DNA of 53,902 nt from JBCCQH01 sp039024435 (GTDB lineage Bacteria > Bacteroidota > Bacteroidia > J057 > JADKCL01). A program made the position numbers and the translations under genes. The notes beneath the pieces were generated by a model. That model searched no databases, was not told where the DNA came from, and saw only the letters and a program-made list of their open reading frames with translations. The stretch spans positions 1 to 53,902 of the forward strand of contig JBCCQH010000045.1 of the NCBI GenBank assembly GCA_039024435.1, in the 5' to 3' direction. Positions 7,371 through 17,265 of the stretch are shown piece by piece. Each line of letters begins with the position of its first letter. The stretch's first letter is position 1.

Positions 7371-10300
7371 CTACTCGCGAATCACCTTGTAGACCACGCG
7401 GCCATCCGCCGCGCTGACTTCGAGGAGGTACACTCCCTGGGCAAGGTGACTGAGGTCCAGCTCCCGCTCCCGGACGAGTTGTCTCAGGTCCTGCACCAGC
7501 AACTCCCGTCCGAAAACGTCAGTGAGTCGAAGTTGCAAGCGCTCCCTAATCGGATCGATGGGCGCTAGAAAAACCTTGTCTCGGGTAGGATTGGGGTACA
7601 ACTGCAAGCCGCGGAGCACCCCTGAACTCGGCTCGGCCGCAACCAGCAACGTCAAGGGATCCGAAGTGCGCATACAGCCATTGGCGTAGGTGACTTGGGC
7701 GGTGTAGACCCCGTTTTGGGTGATCACGTAGATCGGCTGGTTCGCCCCGGGGATGGGCGTCCCATTGAATTCCCACTGCACCGAACCCGTCACCATGACC
7801 GATAAGGTGTCGCCCGATTGAACGACGTTGACCGGGGGTGCCGGCAACTCCGTCACCGTGACCGGCGGCGCGACCGTATGGCAGCCAAATCCATTCCAGA
7901 CCTCAACCGAGTAGGTTCCCGGCTGAAAAGCAGTGATGACTTGCGTCGTCTGACTGGTGTTCCAGAGGTAGATAAAATAGCCCGGGCCCGCATCGAGGTC
8001 CAGCAATTCACCTTCACAGTAAGTCGCCGGATCGGGCGGCGAAATCGCCGGATTGGGCGCCGGGAAGGGCACAAAATCAATGTCAATTCCCCGGACCAAG
8101 CGGCAGCCGCCGGTGTCGATCACTTGGACCGTGTAATTGCCACCGGTAAACACCTGCGTGGTCGGCGTGGTGTCCCCATTGGACCAGAGATAGGTTGCGT
8201 AGATCGGATCTACCTCTAGGCGCAAGGAATCATTTTGACAGATCACCAATTCGCCACTTTCCGTCCGGAGATTCGGTTCGGGAATGTTGCGGGTGCTGAT
8301 CACAATCGTATCGGTGCCGAGGCAGCCCGCCGGACTCACTACATCCACCCAGTAAGTGCCCGCAGAATCCGTGCTGATCACCGGGGTCGTCGCACCGGTA
8401 GACCAGAGATAGCTCGCCTGGCCCAGGCCCGCATCCAGGAACAGTGTGTCGCCGTTGCAGACCAGGGTATCGTTACCGAGGCTGATGGATACATTGGAAA
8501 TTCCCGTGGTATCGACCACTTCTACCAAGCCTACGCAGGAGTCACGGTTAGAATATTGGTCTTCCAGAAAAAGCGTGGCGGTCTGCATCCCAAAGTCCGC
8601 ACAGGTAAAGGTATCCGGGACAACCGTGCTGCTAATCAGGGCACAATTGTCAAACGCATTGGGGCCGAGCAGGGCCGGAGTCAGCACGGCAAATCCGGTG
8701 GAACCCAGTTGCAACTGGAGGCTGTCGCAGATCGCAAAGGGCGCCAGGGTATCGAGCACCAGCACACTGGCCGCGCAGGAATCGGCATTGCCCGAAGGGT
8801 CTTGCACTGTAAGCTGGACCAAATTCGTCCCGATGTTGCCACAATTGAGTACCTGCACATCGGTAAACGCGGTATCGATGCCACAGACATCGCTGGAACC
8901 CGCATCGAGCGCCGCCGGAATGACCACCGCGAGTCCATTGCTGTCCAGGTAGAGCGTGTCCACCTGGCACGAGATCACTGGGGAAATGGTATCGCGCACC
9001 GTGACCATCACGGTGCAGGAATCACTGTTGCCCTGGGTATCGGTGACGGTCAAAGTCACCCCGGGAATGCCCACGTCCGCGCAGGCAAAATTTGACTGGC
9101 TGAGGGTACGCGTCGCAATGCCGCAGGCGTCGGTGCTGCCGGTATCCACCATGCTGACAAGCAGCGTGGCCGTACCTCCACCGTCCAGGAAAAGGGTGGT
9201 ATCGCGACAGGCAAGCATAGGCGGCGTGGAGTCCCGGACCGTAAGATTGGAAGTACAGGAAGACGTATTTCCACTCGGATCAATGAAAGTCGCGGTGATC
9301 ACCTGCAAACCGGTATCCGCACAGGTAAAGGTGGCCGTAGAGACCATCGTTGCGGCAAAACCGCAATTGTCAAATGCGGTCGGCGCAATGTCCGCCGTGG
9401 AGATGTTCAAGTTGCCATTGTTGTCCAGGTAGAGCGTAGTATCGGCACAAATCGCCGTGGGAAAAGTCGAATCGACCACGGTGATATTGACCATGCAGGC
9501 AGTTGCATTTCCGCTGGGATCCTCAACGGTCAGCGCGATCGCATTCACCCCGGTATCGGAACAAGCATAGCTAAGGGTGGACAACATAAAGGTATCGATG
9601 GGGCAATTGTCAAACGAGCCGCGGTCCACCGCCGCCGGGGTGAGCGCAATCGTACCCGCCGCGTCCAGAAACAGCGTGGTATCCCCACACACCGCCGTCG
9701 GTGCAATGGTATCCCGCACCGTGACCAGCGAAGTACAGTTGGTGACATTGGAATCGGCATCGATGACACTCAGTTGAATATTGTTGACCCCGGTATCCGC
9801 GCAGGCAAAGGCCAGTTGCGCCGCCACCAACGTATCGATCAGGCAATTGTCGCTGGAGCCCCCGTCCAGATCCGCCGCTACGATGCCAGCATTGCCCGAG
9901 GCATCCAGGAACAAAGTCGTGTCCCGGCACACCGCCGCCGGGGGCACCGTATCCCGAATCGTCACCACTGAGATGCAACTCCGCTGATTGCCAAAGACAT
10001 CGATGGCGGTCAAAAGCACGTTGTTCGCACCTACATCCGCGCAGGTAAAGGCGCTCTGGCTGATGAAAACGGTATCCAGCGTGCAGTTGTCTACCGTGCC
10101 GCCATCCAGATCCGCCGTGGTGAGGGAAGCATTGCCCCCCGCATCCAAAATGAGCGCCGTATCCCGGCACACCACAAAGGGCGCAGTGCTGTCGGCAATC
10201 GTCACGGTCCCCGTACAACTGTCGGTTCGCTGGTTGATATCGCGCACCACCAGGGTCACCGACTGGCTCCCGGTATCGGCGCAGGTAAATGGGCCGACAT

Positions 10301-13300
10301 TCACAAAGGCTGAGTCGAAAAAGGTGCAGTTGTCCACACTGTTGATCCCAAAAATCGCTGGGTCCACTACCGCAACCCCCATCGAATCGAGGTAAAACGT
10401 CGTATCCGAACAGACCGCCATCGGCGGGACCGTATCGCGCACCGTGACGACGGAGATGCAACTGGAAATGTTCGTATCCGCATCCTGCACACTCAGCGTG
10501 ACGTTGTTCGCGCCAGTATCGATGCAGGTAAAAAGGGTCTGGGAGAGGCTGGACAGATCAATGCCGCAATTGTCGCTGCTACCGCCATCCACATCCGCCG
10601 GCGTCAACAAGGCCTGCCCCGTACTGTCAATGTAAATGATCGTATCCCGACAGCTCACAACGGGCGCCACGGTATCTTCCACGCGAATGAAAGACTGGCA
10701 GGTGCCCGCATTGCCGCTGACATCCACCACGGTCATCGTGATGTTTACGCCCGGCACATCAGCGCAGGTAAAGCTGGTCTGGCTGAGGAAACTGGTGCTG
10801 ATGCCGCAGTTGTCCGACGAGCCATTTTCGACATCGGCGAGGGCAATCGAAGCATTTCCAGCATTGTCGAGGATGACATTTACGTCTTGGCAGACCGCAT
10901 TGGGACGGGTGGAATCCGCAATCGTGAGATTGGCAGTGCAAGCCGCCGCGGATCCGCTGACATCGCGCACCGTCAAGGTCACCACCTGCACGCCGGTATC
11001 GCTACAGACAAAATTGTTCGGGGTTACGAGGGCCGACCCGATGCCGCAGTTGTCCGCACTCCCGCCATCCACCAGCGCTGACCCCACCGTCAATTGGCCA
11101 GATGCACCCAGATAGCCGGTGGAATCCACACAAACCGCACTCGGGGTGGTCGAATCGATAACTGTGACATTGCCGGTACAGGCATCGCTATTGAGAAACT
11201 GGTCAAACGCGGTCAGTGTCACCACACTTGTCCCGGTATCCGCACACAGGAAAATTGACTGGCTCAGGGCGAATGAATCCACTCCGCAGTTATCCGTCGT
11301 ACCGTCATTCAGCATGGCCGGCGTCAGCGTCGCACTGCCACTCCCGTCCAGGTAAAGCGTCGTATCACCGCAAACACTCACCGGATTCTCGAAGTCTCCG
11401 ATCAGGATTTCGTGGCCGACCGCCGCGCTATCTTGGCACCCATTTGAGTCGGTGAGGATGACATTGTAGATCCCAGTCATATCTCCGAAGAAAGGATTCG
11501 TATTTGCGCCGGGCAATAAATTTCCGCTCCGGTACCACTGGTAAGCGGTGTCGCCGGCGGCGGTTGCGGTCAGAGCCAGGCTGTCTCCCGCACAAAGGGT
11601 ATCGGCCCCCGCCGGATTCACCGTCACCACCGGCAGCGGATGGACGATGAGTTGTACGCCCGTTGCGGCGCTGTCGGTGCAAGTATTGGCGTCGGTGAGC
11701 AATAAGTTGTAGCGGCCCGCCGTACCGGTCGTAAGCGTCTGGTTGGTTTCGCCGGGCAGCGCCGAACCGTTTTGGAACCACTGGTAGCTCACCCCGGCAG
11801 TTCCCGTGATCACAAGCTGGTTCCCGATACAGATCTCCGGCGCACCTGAGGGGGAGAAGGTGACGGTGGGCAAGGGATTGACCACCAGTTCAAAGGCGGT
11901 GGCGGCACTGTCTCGGCAACCGTTCCCGTCGGTAAGGATGACATTGTGGATGCCGGACTGGGACGCAAAGAAACTCGTACCGGTAGCTCCCGGAATCAGG
12001 CTGCCGTTGCGGTACCACTGGAAAGCATTGCCGCTACCCGCGGCAGAAATTTGCAGACTGTCTCCGTCACAGACCGGGCTGGTACCGGTGGGAGCAACCG
12101 TCACCACGGGCACCGTATCAAGGCTGATGTTGAGCGTATTCGTGAAGGCGCAACCGCTGGCCGCGCTGATTTCCTGGACCTCCAGGGTATAACTTCCAGT
12201 CGTGGCCCCCCAATCGATCAGCACGGTACTGCTGTCGGTGCGCCCATCAAAAGTGCCCCCTCCCCCGGGCAAGTTCCAGGCGTAAAAATTGGTCGGAAAA
12301 TTGTTGTTGGTGACGGTGTAGGCAAAGTCGTCGCCCCGGGCGCAGGCCGGATTGGGACCGGTGATGGAATTGGCGGTGGGAAAGGTCTGCGCCACCTGAT
12401 TCTCAAACGCCCCGATGTCCCAACGGGCAATCAAATCGCCGTCTCCATCAAAGGGGCGGGGATTTCCGTCTCGGTCCGTCACAAAAGCGGTCAGAGAATC
12501 ACCCGCATCGACCGCCGGCGAGCAGGCAAAGATCCGGTAGTCACCGTCCCGAAAATTGGGGTCGGCGTCGATGATGTCGCTCCCGGCGGAGAATCCCCCC
12601 TGCACGATGCAATGGTCCACGATGGGATTGGTGCCGGCAATTTGGGTCGGGGTATTGCCCCAAAAAATGCAGTTGCGGAACTGAATCGCCGCACTGAGGC
12701 TGAAGACGCCTCCGCCCGTGCCCGCATTGTTGTTCGCAAAGGTACACTGGATGAAACGGGTATCCGCACTCCCGAGCAGGGCCCCGCCCCCCAGATTCCC
12801 CCCAAAATTATCGGCGATGACCGTGTTGGAGATCCGCAAAAAAGAGGTCCCGGCAAAGTAGAGCGCGCCGCCCTGCCCCCCCGGTCCGGTGGCGTTGTTT
12901 TTGATGATGCAGTTCTCCAGGTACACGCTGGAACTGCTCACAAACGCCGCGGCCCCAAAATTGTTGGCAAAGTTGTTTTCGAGCCGGCAATTGAGGATCC
13001 GCGCTCCCGCCGCAACGACGTAAAGTGCGGCCCCCCGGTTGTTGGTTCCCGGTCCGACGGCATGGCCCCCGGTGATCGTGAATCCATCCAGGACGGCAGT
13101 GGTGTCTTCGCCCAAGCCATCGACCACGTGGTAGGCATCGGCGGCGGTAAATGTTCCCGAGGTGTCCAAATCACCGGACAGAATGCAGACATTTTGCTGA
13201 AAATCGCGTTGGGTCGGGGCGGTTTCCTGGGCGCCGGTCAGCCCTTCGAAGCCGCCGAGCACGACGACATTCCGCTTGAGGGAAAACGAGGAAGCATTCG

Positions 13301-13535
13301 CCCCGGATGGTCCGGGATAATAGGTGCCCCGCGCCACCCACAGGGTGTCATCCGCTACGGAAACGGTGAGCGCGTTGGCGACGGAAGTGTAGGCATCGGT
13401 CCAGGAAGTGCCGTTGTTGGCGCCGAGGGTGGCGGCTGAGTCGACGTACACCACGCGTGCCTGCACTTGCCATCCAGCCATTACAAGCAACAAGGTAAAC
13501 CAGTGGCGATGCCACCGCAAGGGGAAGAAATTCAT
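7371..13535 (-). CDS. Giant T9SS surface protein with 12 Cys-rich HYR-like repeats
   Basis: 2054 residues. The N-terminal signal peptide ends near VQA (about 26). Residues ~30-385 form a parallel beta-helix-type region with repeated asparagine ladders (LDGFTITGGHA, NCRLENN, NCIIKNN). Next come a PKD-like segment and three Ig-like units (residues ~480-715, motif QWYRNGS). Residues ~715-1678 are twelve tandem ~80-residue HYR-like repeats, each with four Cys: VCRDTTLFLD, DNCGID, FTCADTG and a SC before VTVRDTVPP. Three LGNDTLVCNGDTLFLDAG-type units follow, then a type A T9SS tail (LQLYPNPTRDKVFL to the C-terminus). Likely an adhesin or matrix protein on the cell surface. The reading frame is intact despite the repeats. 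Confidence 0.88.
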   Translation of the reverse strand: MNFFPLRWHRHWFTLLLVMAGWQVQARVVYVDSAATLGANNGTSWTDAYTSVANALTVSVADDTLWVARGTYYPGPSGANASSFSLKRNVVVLGGFEGLTGAQETAPTQRDFQQNVCILSGDLDTSGTFTAADAYHVVDGLGEDTTAVLDGFTITGGHAVGPGTNNRGAALYVVAAGARILNCRLENNFANNFGAAAFVSSSSVYLENCIIKNNATGPGGQGGALYFAGTSFLRISNTVIADNFGGNLGGGALLGSADTRFIQCTFANNNAGTGGGVFSLSAAIQFRNCIFWGNTPTQIAGTNPIVDHCIVQGGFSAGSDIIDADPNFRDGDYRIFACSPAVDAGDSLTAFVTDRDGNPRPFDGDGDLIARWDIGAFENQVAQTFPTANSITGPNPACARGDDFAYTVTNNNFPTNFYAWNLPGGGGTFDGRTDSSTVLIDWGATTGSYTLEVQEISAASGCAFTNTLNISLDTVPVVTVAPTGTSPVCDGDSLQISAAGSGNAFQWYRNGSLIPGATGTSFFASQSGIHNVILTDGNGCRDSAATAFELVVNPLPTVTFSPSGAPEICIGNQLVITGTAGVSYQWFQNGSALPGETNQTLTTGTAGRYNLLLTDANTCTDSAATGVQLIVHPLPVVTVNPAGADTLCAGDSLALTATAAGDTAYQWYRSGNLLPGANTNPFFGDMTGIYNVILTDSNGCQDSAAVGHEILIGDFENPVSVCGDTTLYLDGSGSATLTPAMLNDGTTDNCGVDSFALSQSIFLCADTGTSVVTLTAFDQFLNSDACTGNVTVIDSTTPSAVCVDSTGYLGASGQLTVGSALVDGGSADNCGIGSALVTPNNFVCSDTGVQVVTLTVRDVSGSAAACTANLTIADSTRPNAVCQDVNVILDNAGNASIALADVENGSSDNCGISTSFLSQTSFTCADVPGVNITMTVVDVSGNAGTCQSFIRVEDTVAPVVSCRDTIIYIDSTGQALLTPADVDGGSSDNCGIDLSSLSQTLFTCIDTGANNVTLSVQDADTNISSCISVVTVRDTVPPMAVCSDTTFYLDSMGVAVVDPAIFGINSVDNCTFFDSAFVNVGPFTCADTGSQSVTLVVRDINQRTDSCTGTVTIADSTAPFVVCRDTALILDAGGNASLTTADLDGGTVDNCTLDTVFISQSAFTCADVGANNVLLTAIDVFGNQRSCISVVTIRDTVPPAAVCRDTTLFLDASGNAGIVAADLDGGSSDNCLIDTLVAAQLAFACADTGVNNIQLSVIDADSNVTNCTSLVTVRDTIAPTAVCGDTTLFLDAAGTIALTPAAVDRGSFDNCPIDTFMLSTLSYACSDTGVNAIALTVEDPSGNATACMVNITVVDSTFPTAICADTTLYLDNNGNLNISTADIAPTAFDNCGFAATMVSTATFTCADTGLQVITATFIDPSGNTSSCTSNLTVRDSTPPMLACRDTTLFLDGGGTATLLVSMVDTGSTDACGIATRTLSQSNFACADVGIPGVTLTVTDTQGNSDSCTVMVTVRDTISPVISCQVDTLYLDSNGLAVVIPAALDAGSSDVCGIDTAFTDVQVLNCGNIGTNLVQLTVQDPSGNADSCAASVLVLDTLAPFAICDSLQLQLGSTGFAVLTPALLGPNAFDNCALISSTVVPDTFTCADFGMQTATLFLEDQYSNRDSCVGLVEVVDTTGISNVSISLGNDTLVCNGDTLFLDAGLGQASYLWSTGATTPVISTDSAGTYWVDVVSPAGCLGTDTIVISTRNIPEPNLRTESGELVICQNDSLRLEVDPIYATYLWSNGDTTPTTQVFTGGNYTVQVIDTGGCRLVRGIDIDFVPFPAPNPAISPPDPATYCEGELLDLDAGPGYFIYLWNTSQTTQVITAFQPGTYSVEVWNGFGCHTVAPPVTVTELPAPPVNVVQSGDTLSVMVTGSVQWEFNGTPIPGANQPIYVITQNGVYTAQVTYANGCMRTSDPLTLLVAAEPSSGVLRGLQLYPNPTRDKVFLAPIDPIRERLQLRLTDVFGRELLVQDLRQLVRERELDLSHLAQGVYLLEVSAADGRVVYKVIRE
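8495..11390 (-). repeat. Twelve tandem ~240-bp coding repeats
   Basis: Inside the adhesin gene, about 2.9 kb is built from 12 units of ~240 bp, each encoding one HYR-like domain. On the plus strand each unit shows the reverse-strand words GCAGGTAAA (for FTCA) and CAATTGTC (for DNC) at regular spacing. The units have diverged in sequence, so the array is old, but it remains a potential site of recombination and assembly error. Confidence 0.85.
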
Positions 13536-13618
13536 GAAACTACAATTCTCCTAATACCTACAAAGTGCAACCGGCATGGTTACCGGCGAAGAGCGATTGG
13601 CCCTGCGCCCATTACATC

Positions 13619-13626
13619 TAAATATA
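13619..13626 (-). promoter_or_regulatory. Candidate -7 element for the giant adhesin gene
   Basis: On the minus strand the sequence reads TATATTTA, one base from TAnnTTTG, 84 nt upstream of the ATG at 13535. No clear TTG -33 box is visible at the right distance, so support is moderate. Confidence 0.3.
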
Positions 13627-13761
13627 GTTTATTTGTGCAGGAATCCCAGACATTTTTCGCCGTTTGCGCCTCCGTTTGCGCAATTCTCAATCACCACCGA
13701 ATCGGCGTGTCGCGGAAAAGGCGCTCGCGCTGAGGGAGAGGCTTTGCCGGGGCTACGAACG

Positions 13762-13801
13762 AAAATTGCCGGGACACCCTCCTGGGCATCCCGGCAAAAT
13801 T
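13762..13801 (-). terminator. Terminator for the adhesin/PorP/OmpA operon
   Basis: TTGCCGGGA pairs with TCCCGGCAA (9 bp) around a GC-rich loop, with A-runs on one side and T-runs on the other. On the minus strand it lies about 30 nt beyond the stop codon of the OmpA-family gene and ends in TTTT. The flanking T/A symmetry would also allow weak bidirectional use. Confidence 0.75.
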
Positions 13802-13831
13802 CATTTTGATCCGGGCAGTGCGCAGTGGCGG

Positions 13832-16270
13832 TTAATCCTGCGGGGGCGTCGCCTTGCTCATGTCCAGTTCCGTAATGCGGATCTCGGTGCGGCGGTTTTG
13901 TCCGTACTCTTCATCGGTACACGGCACACCATCCTTGCACTTGTTCACCGGATTGGCTTCGCCGAGGCCTTTGGCCAGTAGACGTTTCCGGGAAATGGAC
14001 CGGGTGACGATATAATTCACCGCCGCATCCGAACGGCGCTGCGAAAGCTTTTCGTTGTAAACATCTCCCCCCCGGGAATCGGTATACGAATCGAGTTCGA
14101 TACTGGCTTCGGGATTGTCCTGCAGAAAGTAGACAATTTCGTAGAGGTCTTTGGAGGCGATTTTCTTGATGGCCGACTCGTTGTAATCGTAGTAAATCGT
14201 CTTCACCAAGGCACCGACTTCGTAAGGTACCATGTAGAGGGTGACCGGCGCCACGCTATCGGTCCAGCTAGAATCGGGCAGGGGCAGGTCAGCGCGGGAA
14301 GCGAAAAATCCCTCTTTTGAGCCGACCACAAACATTTCGATGCTGGGGTCGAGCACTTTCCACCACTTGCCGTCAAGGCGGCTGCGGGTGGCTTTGCGCT
14401 CCTGCCGGTTGTTCACGTCCACCGTGCGGACATTCACGCCCGCCACTGGAGATTCATCTTCCCGCAGCAAGGTTACCCCTTCCACCAGGAGGTAATTGCC
14501 CCGCTCGAGCTTGGGATTGAATTCAAAATCTTCCGGATCGGTTTTCCCGATGGTACTGAATTCATAGACCTGCGGGATGTAGCCATTCTTCATAAAAATG
14601 ACCGCGTATTCGGTGTCTTCATTGACATTGTCGAAGTACTTGCCATCGTTGCCCGAGCGCAAAGGCTTTTCGCTTTTACCAATCAGGCGCACCTTCACGT
14701 CGTCGACGGGCGCTCCGTCGGTCGCATCGGTCACGGTGCCAAAGATTGTGAAAAGCATGTCGCGCTCCATGCGCATCACAAACTCGATGTCTTCCATCGG
14801 TCCCATACCGGCACCGGAGATTTTTTCGCGCTTTTCGACGTATTCTTCTTTGTTCGCGGTCACGAAATAATCGCGGCCCCACTCACCGAGGTGGATAAAT
14901 TTGCCCTCGGGATTGGTGATGTATTTCGCTTCTCGGCCGCTGGCATCAGAGATCGAAATCGCCGTGTTGGGGAGAGGGGCCCCAGTGCGGGAATCAACGA
15001 GTAACCCGCGGACTTCCATTTTGCGGGAGAACCGGTAGATGTCGTCGTCGCCGTCCCGATCCGAAGCGAAATAGCCAATGGCTTTGTTCTTGATCCAAGC
15101 GATGCTGAAGTCGTCGGTGGGGCTGTTCAGAGGGTAGCCGGCGTTGACCGGTTTGCTCCAGCCCGCTCCAGCCGGATCGGAATAGAAGATGTCGTACCCC
15201 CCAAAACCCGGATGACCGGTAGAGGCAAAAAACAGCGTGCCGTATTCGTGCAGGTACGGAAAGCTTTCGTCTCCTTCAGTATTGACCGCCGATCCCAGGT
15301 TCTGCGGGATACTCCACTCCCCCCCTTCGAGGCGGGAGATGTAGAGGTCCGAACCACCGAAGCCGCCCGGAATGTCGGAGGAAAAGATCATCGACTTCCC
15401 ATCTTTGGAGATGGTCGGATGGCCGCAAGAATAATTGTCGGAATTGAACTTGGGCATTTCAATATTTTTCCACTTTCCTTTGTCGTTTTGGGCCATGAGA
15501 ACCTTGAGTTTGCTCAGGTTTTTCGCGTTGCGGCCTTTTTTCTCCTGCACGTAGTTGCTGCGGGTAAAGTACAGGGTGTCCTGACTCGGGCTCAGGGTGG
15601 CCGGACCATCGTGGTACTTCCGGTTGACCTTGCCTTTGAGCGCCTTCACGGTGAAGCCTTGCTTATTTGTGGAGCGTTCGGTGTAGTAGAGGTCGTAGAA
15701 GCTGTTTTCATTCCGGAGGTTGAGGCGATCTACGGCGCCGCCCTTTTTCTCAGCGGTGAAAATCATACCATTTCCGTACAACACTGGGCTGAATTCCGAC
15801 TTTCCGGTATTGAAAGTTTCCGGGGTGATCTGATAGCGGGCACTGTCTTTCTTGCCTTCCAGGGCAAAGTCGCAAGACTCTTTCATGCGGGCAGCAACCT
15901 GAGGGGATTCCCCGGTTTGGAGATAAGCGTCAAACCATTTGCGGGCCTCGCTGTACTTCCCGTTGCTCTTCAGCATTTGGCCGTAGTGCAGCATATTGAT
16001 CGGAGCCGCGCCACTGGTTTGGACCACTTCGGCGTACCATTTTTCCGCTTCCTGGTACATTCCAATCTGGCGGTAGGCGTCGGCGAGGCGTTCCATGGCC
16101 CGGAGATCGCGGTTTTTCTTCAGCCCCTTTTCGTATTTGCGAACGGCAGCCGGATAGGCCATCAGTTCGTACCATTTATCGCCGCGCTTAATTTTGCCGT
16201 TTTGCGCCTGAACCGGCAATGCGGTCAGGAAAAGCGCAAAAACGATCAGCAGCGTTTTCAGTTGGTTCAT
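13832..16270 (-). CDS. TPR-PD40-OmpA envelope protein (PorE-like)
   Basis: 812 residues from the ATG at 16270, which gives a clean signal peptide (MNQLKTLLIVFALF to VQA). Domains in order: TPR-like helices (~25-125), PD40/WD40-like beta-propeller (~180-420, with FSSDIPGGFGGSDLYIS and GYFASDRDGDDDIY blades), carboxypeptidase regulatory-like domains (~425-660), and a C-terminal OmpA peptidoglycan-binding domain (~690-800; SIELDSYTDSRGGDVYNEKLSQRRSD, containing the Asp/Arg contacts). This architecture matches T9SS-associated PorE-like proteins that tie the outer-membrane complex to peptidoglycan. It is the third gene of the type B adhesin, PorP/SprF and OmpA set, 45 nt downstream of PorP. Confidence 0.85.
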   Translation of the reverse strand: MNQLKTLLIVFALFLTALPVQAQNGKIKRGDKWYELMAYPAAVRKYEKGLKKNRDLRAMERLADAYRQIGMYQEAEKWYAEVVQTSGAAPINMLHYGQMLKSNGKYSEARKWFDAYLQTGESPQVAARMKESCDFALEGKKDSARYQITPETFNTGKSEFSPVLYGNGMIFTAEKKGGAVDRLNLRNENSFYDLYYTERSTNKQGFTVKALKGKVNRKYHDGPATLSPSQDTLYFTRSNYVQEKKGRNAKNLSKLKVLMAQNDKGKWKNIEMPKFNSDNYSCGHPTISKDGKSMIFSSDIPGGFGGSDLYISRLEGGEWSIPQNLGSAVNTEGDESFPYLHEYGTLFFASTGHPGFGGYDIFYSDPAGAGWSKPVNAGYPLNSPTDDFSIAWIKNKAIGYFASDRDGDDDIYRFSRKMEVRGLLVDSRTGAPLPNTAISISDASGREAKYITNPEGKFIHLGEWGRDYFVTANKEEYVEKREKISGAGMGPMEDIEFVMRMERDMLFTIFGTVTDATDGAPVDDVKVRLIGKSEKPLRSGNDGKYFDNVNEDTEYAVIFMKNGYIPQVYEFSTIGKTDPEDFEFNPKLERGNYLLVEGVTLLREDESPVAGVNVRTVDVNNRQERKATRSRLDGKWWKVLDPSIEMFVVGSKEGFFASRADLPLPDSSWTDSVAPVTLYMVPYEVGALVKTIYYDYNESAIKKIASKDLYEIVYFLQDNPEASIELDSYTDSRGGDVYNEKLSQRRSDAAVNYIVTRSISRKRLLAKGLGEANPVNKCKDGVPCTDEEYGQNRRTEIRITELDMSKATPPQD

Positions 16271-16314
16271 GTTTCTGGAGTAAATTTTACTGCTCAATGG
16301 GTTCGTCGTGTACA

Positions 16315-17253
16315 TCAGAAATAGCGCGGTGAAATCATCGACCGCTTCTGGAAATTCAAATCAAATCCCAGCATGAATTCATGCGATCCCGTCGTGTAGG
16401 TGCTGAGATCAGAAAGGGTGTAATCGTAGGCATAACCGACCCGCAGCCAGCGGCTCAGGTTGATTTCGGCCATGAATACCAAGGCATCTTCCAAGCGATA
16501 GGAAGCTCCGAGCCAAAAGCGATCCGCAAACAAAAAGTGAGCGTTGAAATCAAATTGCAACGGCGCGGCGGGCTGGTACTTGGCCAAAATCGAAGGCCGG
16601 AATTTCACCGCGGCATTGTCGGCTCCGATCACCAAGCCGGTGGTGGCGAAGTAGTGCCGTGACTGAATGGCCTGGGAAACCGTCTCGTCCTCCGCAAGAT
16701 CTTGTTCGATGAGCCGCGGTGCCGAGGCCCCCAAGTAGAAGCGCTTGGTGTGGAAGAAGATGCCCGCGCCCGCATTGGGAATCAGCAGGTTGATGTCGTT
16801 TCCGACAAATGCCGGGTCGGGCCCAGTGGAAGGATCGATGTCACTGCCGGTCCGCACCCCGTTCAGGTTTGCATTGTAATTCGTCAGCGCCCCCAGGATG
16901 CCCAAAGCAAGCCGGGCATTCTCCCCGAGTTGAATCCGAAAAGCGTAGTTCAGATTGACCGTCGTGTTGCGGGTGACCCCGATCTGATCGTTGTAAAGCT
17001 GGATACCGTAGCCGTGCCGATCATTGCGACTCGGTGCGTGCAGGGCAAAGCTGGCGGTTTCCGGGGCGCCTTCGATTCCCGCCCACTGCCGACGAAAAAT
17101 CAGCGTGGTAGACAAAAAGCCATCCTTGCCGGCATAGGCCGGATTCAAGGCCAGATGATTGAACATGTACTGGCTGTACATGGGATCCTGCTGGCCGTAC
17201 ACACCGCAACCCAGGACGGTGAGCAGCAGAAAAATGAGTGTATATCTTTTCAT
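16315..17253 (-). CDS. PorP/SprF family T9SS outer-membrane protein
   Basis: 312 residues with a signal peptide ending near VYG-Q. It carries the family opening QQDPMYSQYMFNHLALNPAYAGKDG, followed by alternating amphipathic beta strands predicting a 14-strand-type barrel and a C-terminal aromatic residue (RYF). In known systems PorP/SprF proteins help export or anchor T9SS cargo with type B C-terminal domains; SprF is needed for SprB secretion. The gene lies 12 nt after the type B adhesin gene and before the OmpA/PD40 gene, supporting a dedicated cargo-exporter pair. Confidence 0.9.
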   Translation of the reverse strand: MKRYTLIFLLLTVLGCGVYGQQDPMYSQYMFNHLALNPAYAGKDGFLSTTLIFRRQWAGIEGAPETASFALHAPSRNDRHGYGIQLYNDQIGVTRNTTVNLNYAFRIQLGENARLALGILGALTNYNANLNGVRTGSDIDPSTGPDPAFVGNDINLLIPNAGAGIFFHTKRFYLGASAPRLIEQDLAEDETVSQAIQSRHYFATTGLVIGADNAAVKFRPSILAKYQPAAPLQFDFNAHFLFADRFWLGASYRLEDALVFMAEINLSRWLRVGYAYDYTLSDLSTYTTGSHEFMLGFDLNFQKRSMISPRYF

Positions 17254-17265
17254 AGTTGGTTGTGC

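Noticed and set aside
8235..9095. Long open frames on the plus strand opposite the adhesin and other genes
   Set aside because: They are shadows of strong codon bias on the other strand; their translations are low-complexity and lack any domain logic.
8495..11390. CRISPR array
   Set aside because: The regular repeats on the opposite strand are 240-bp coding units of one open frame, not short identical repeats with spacers.
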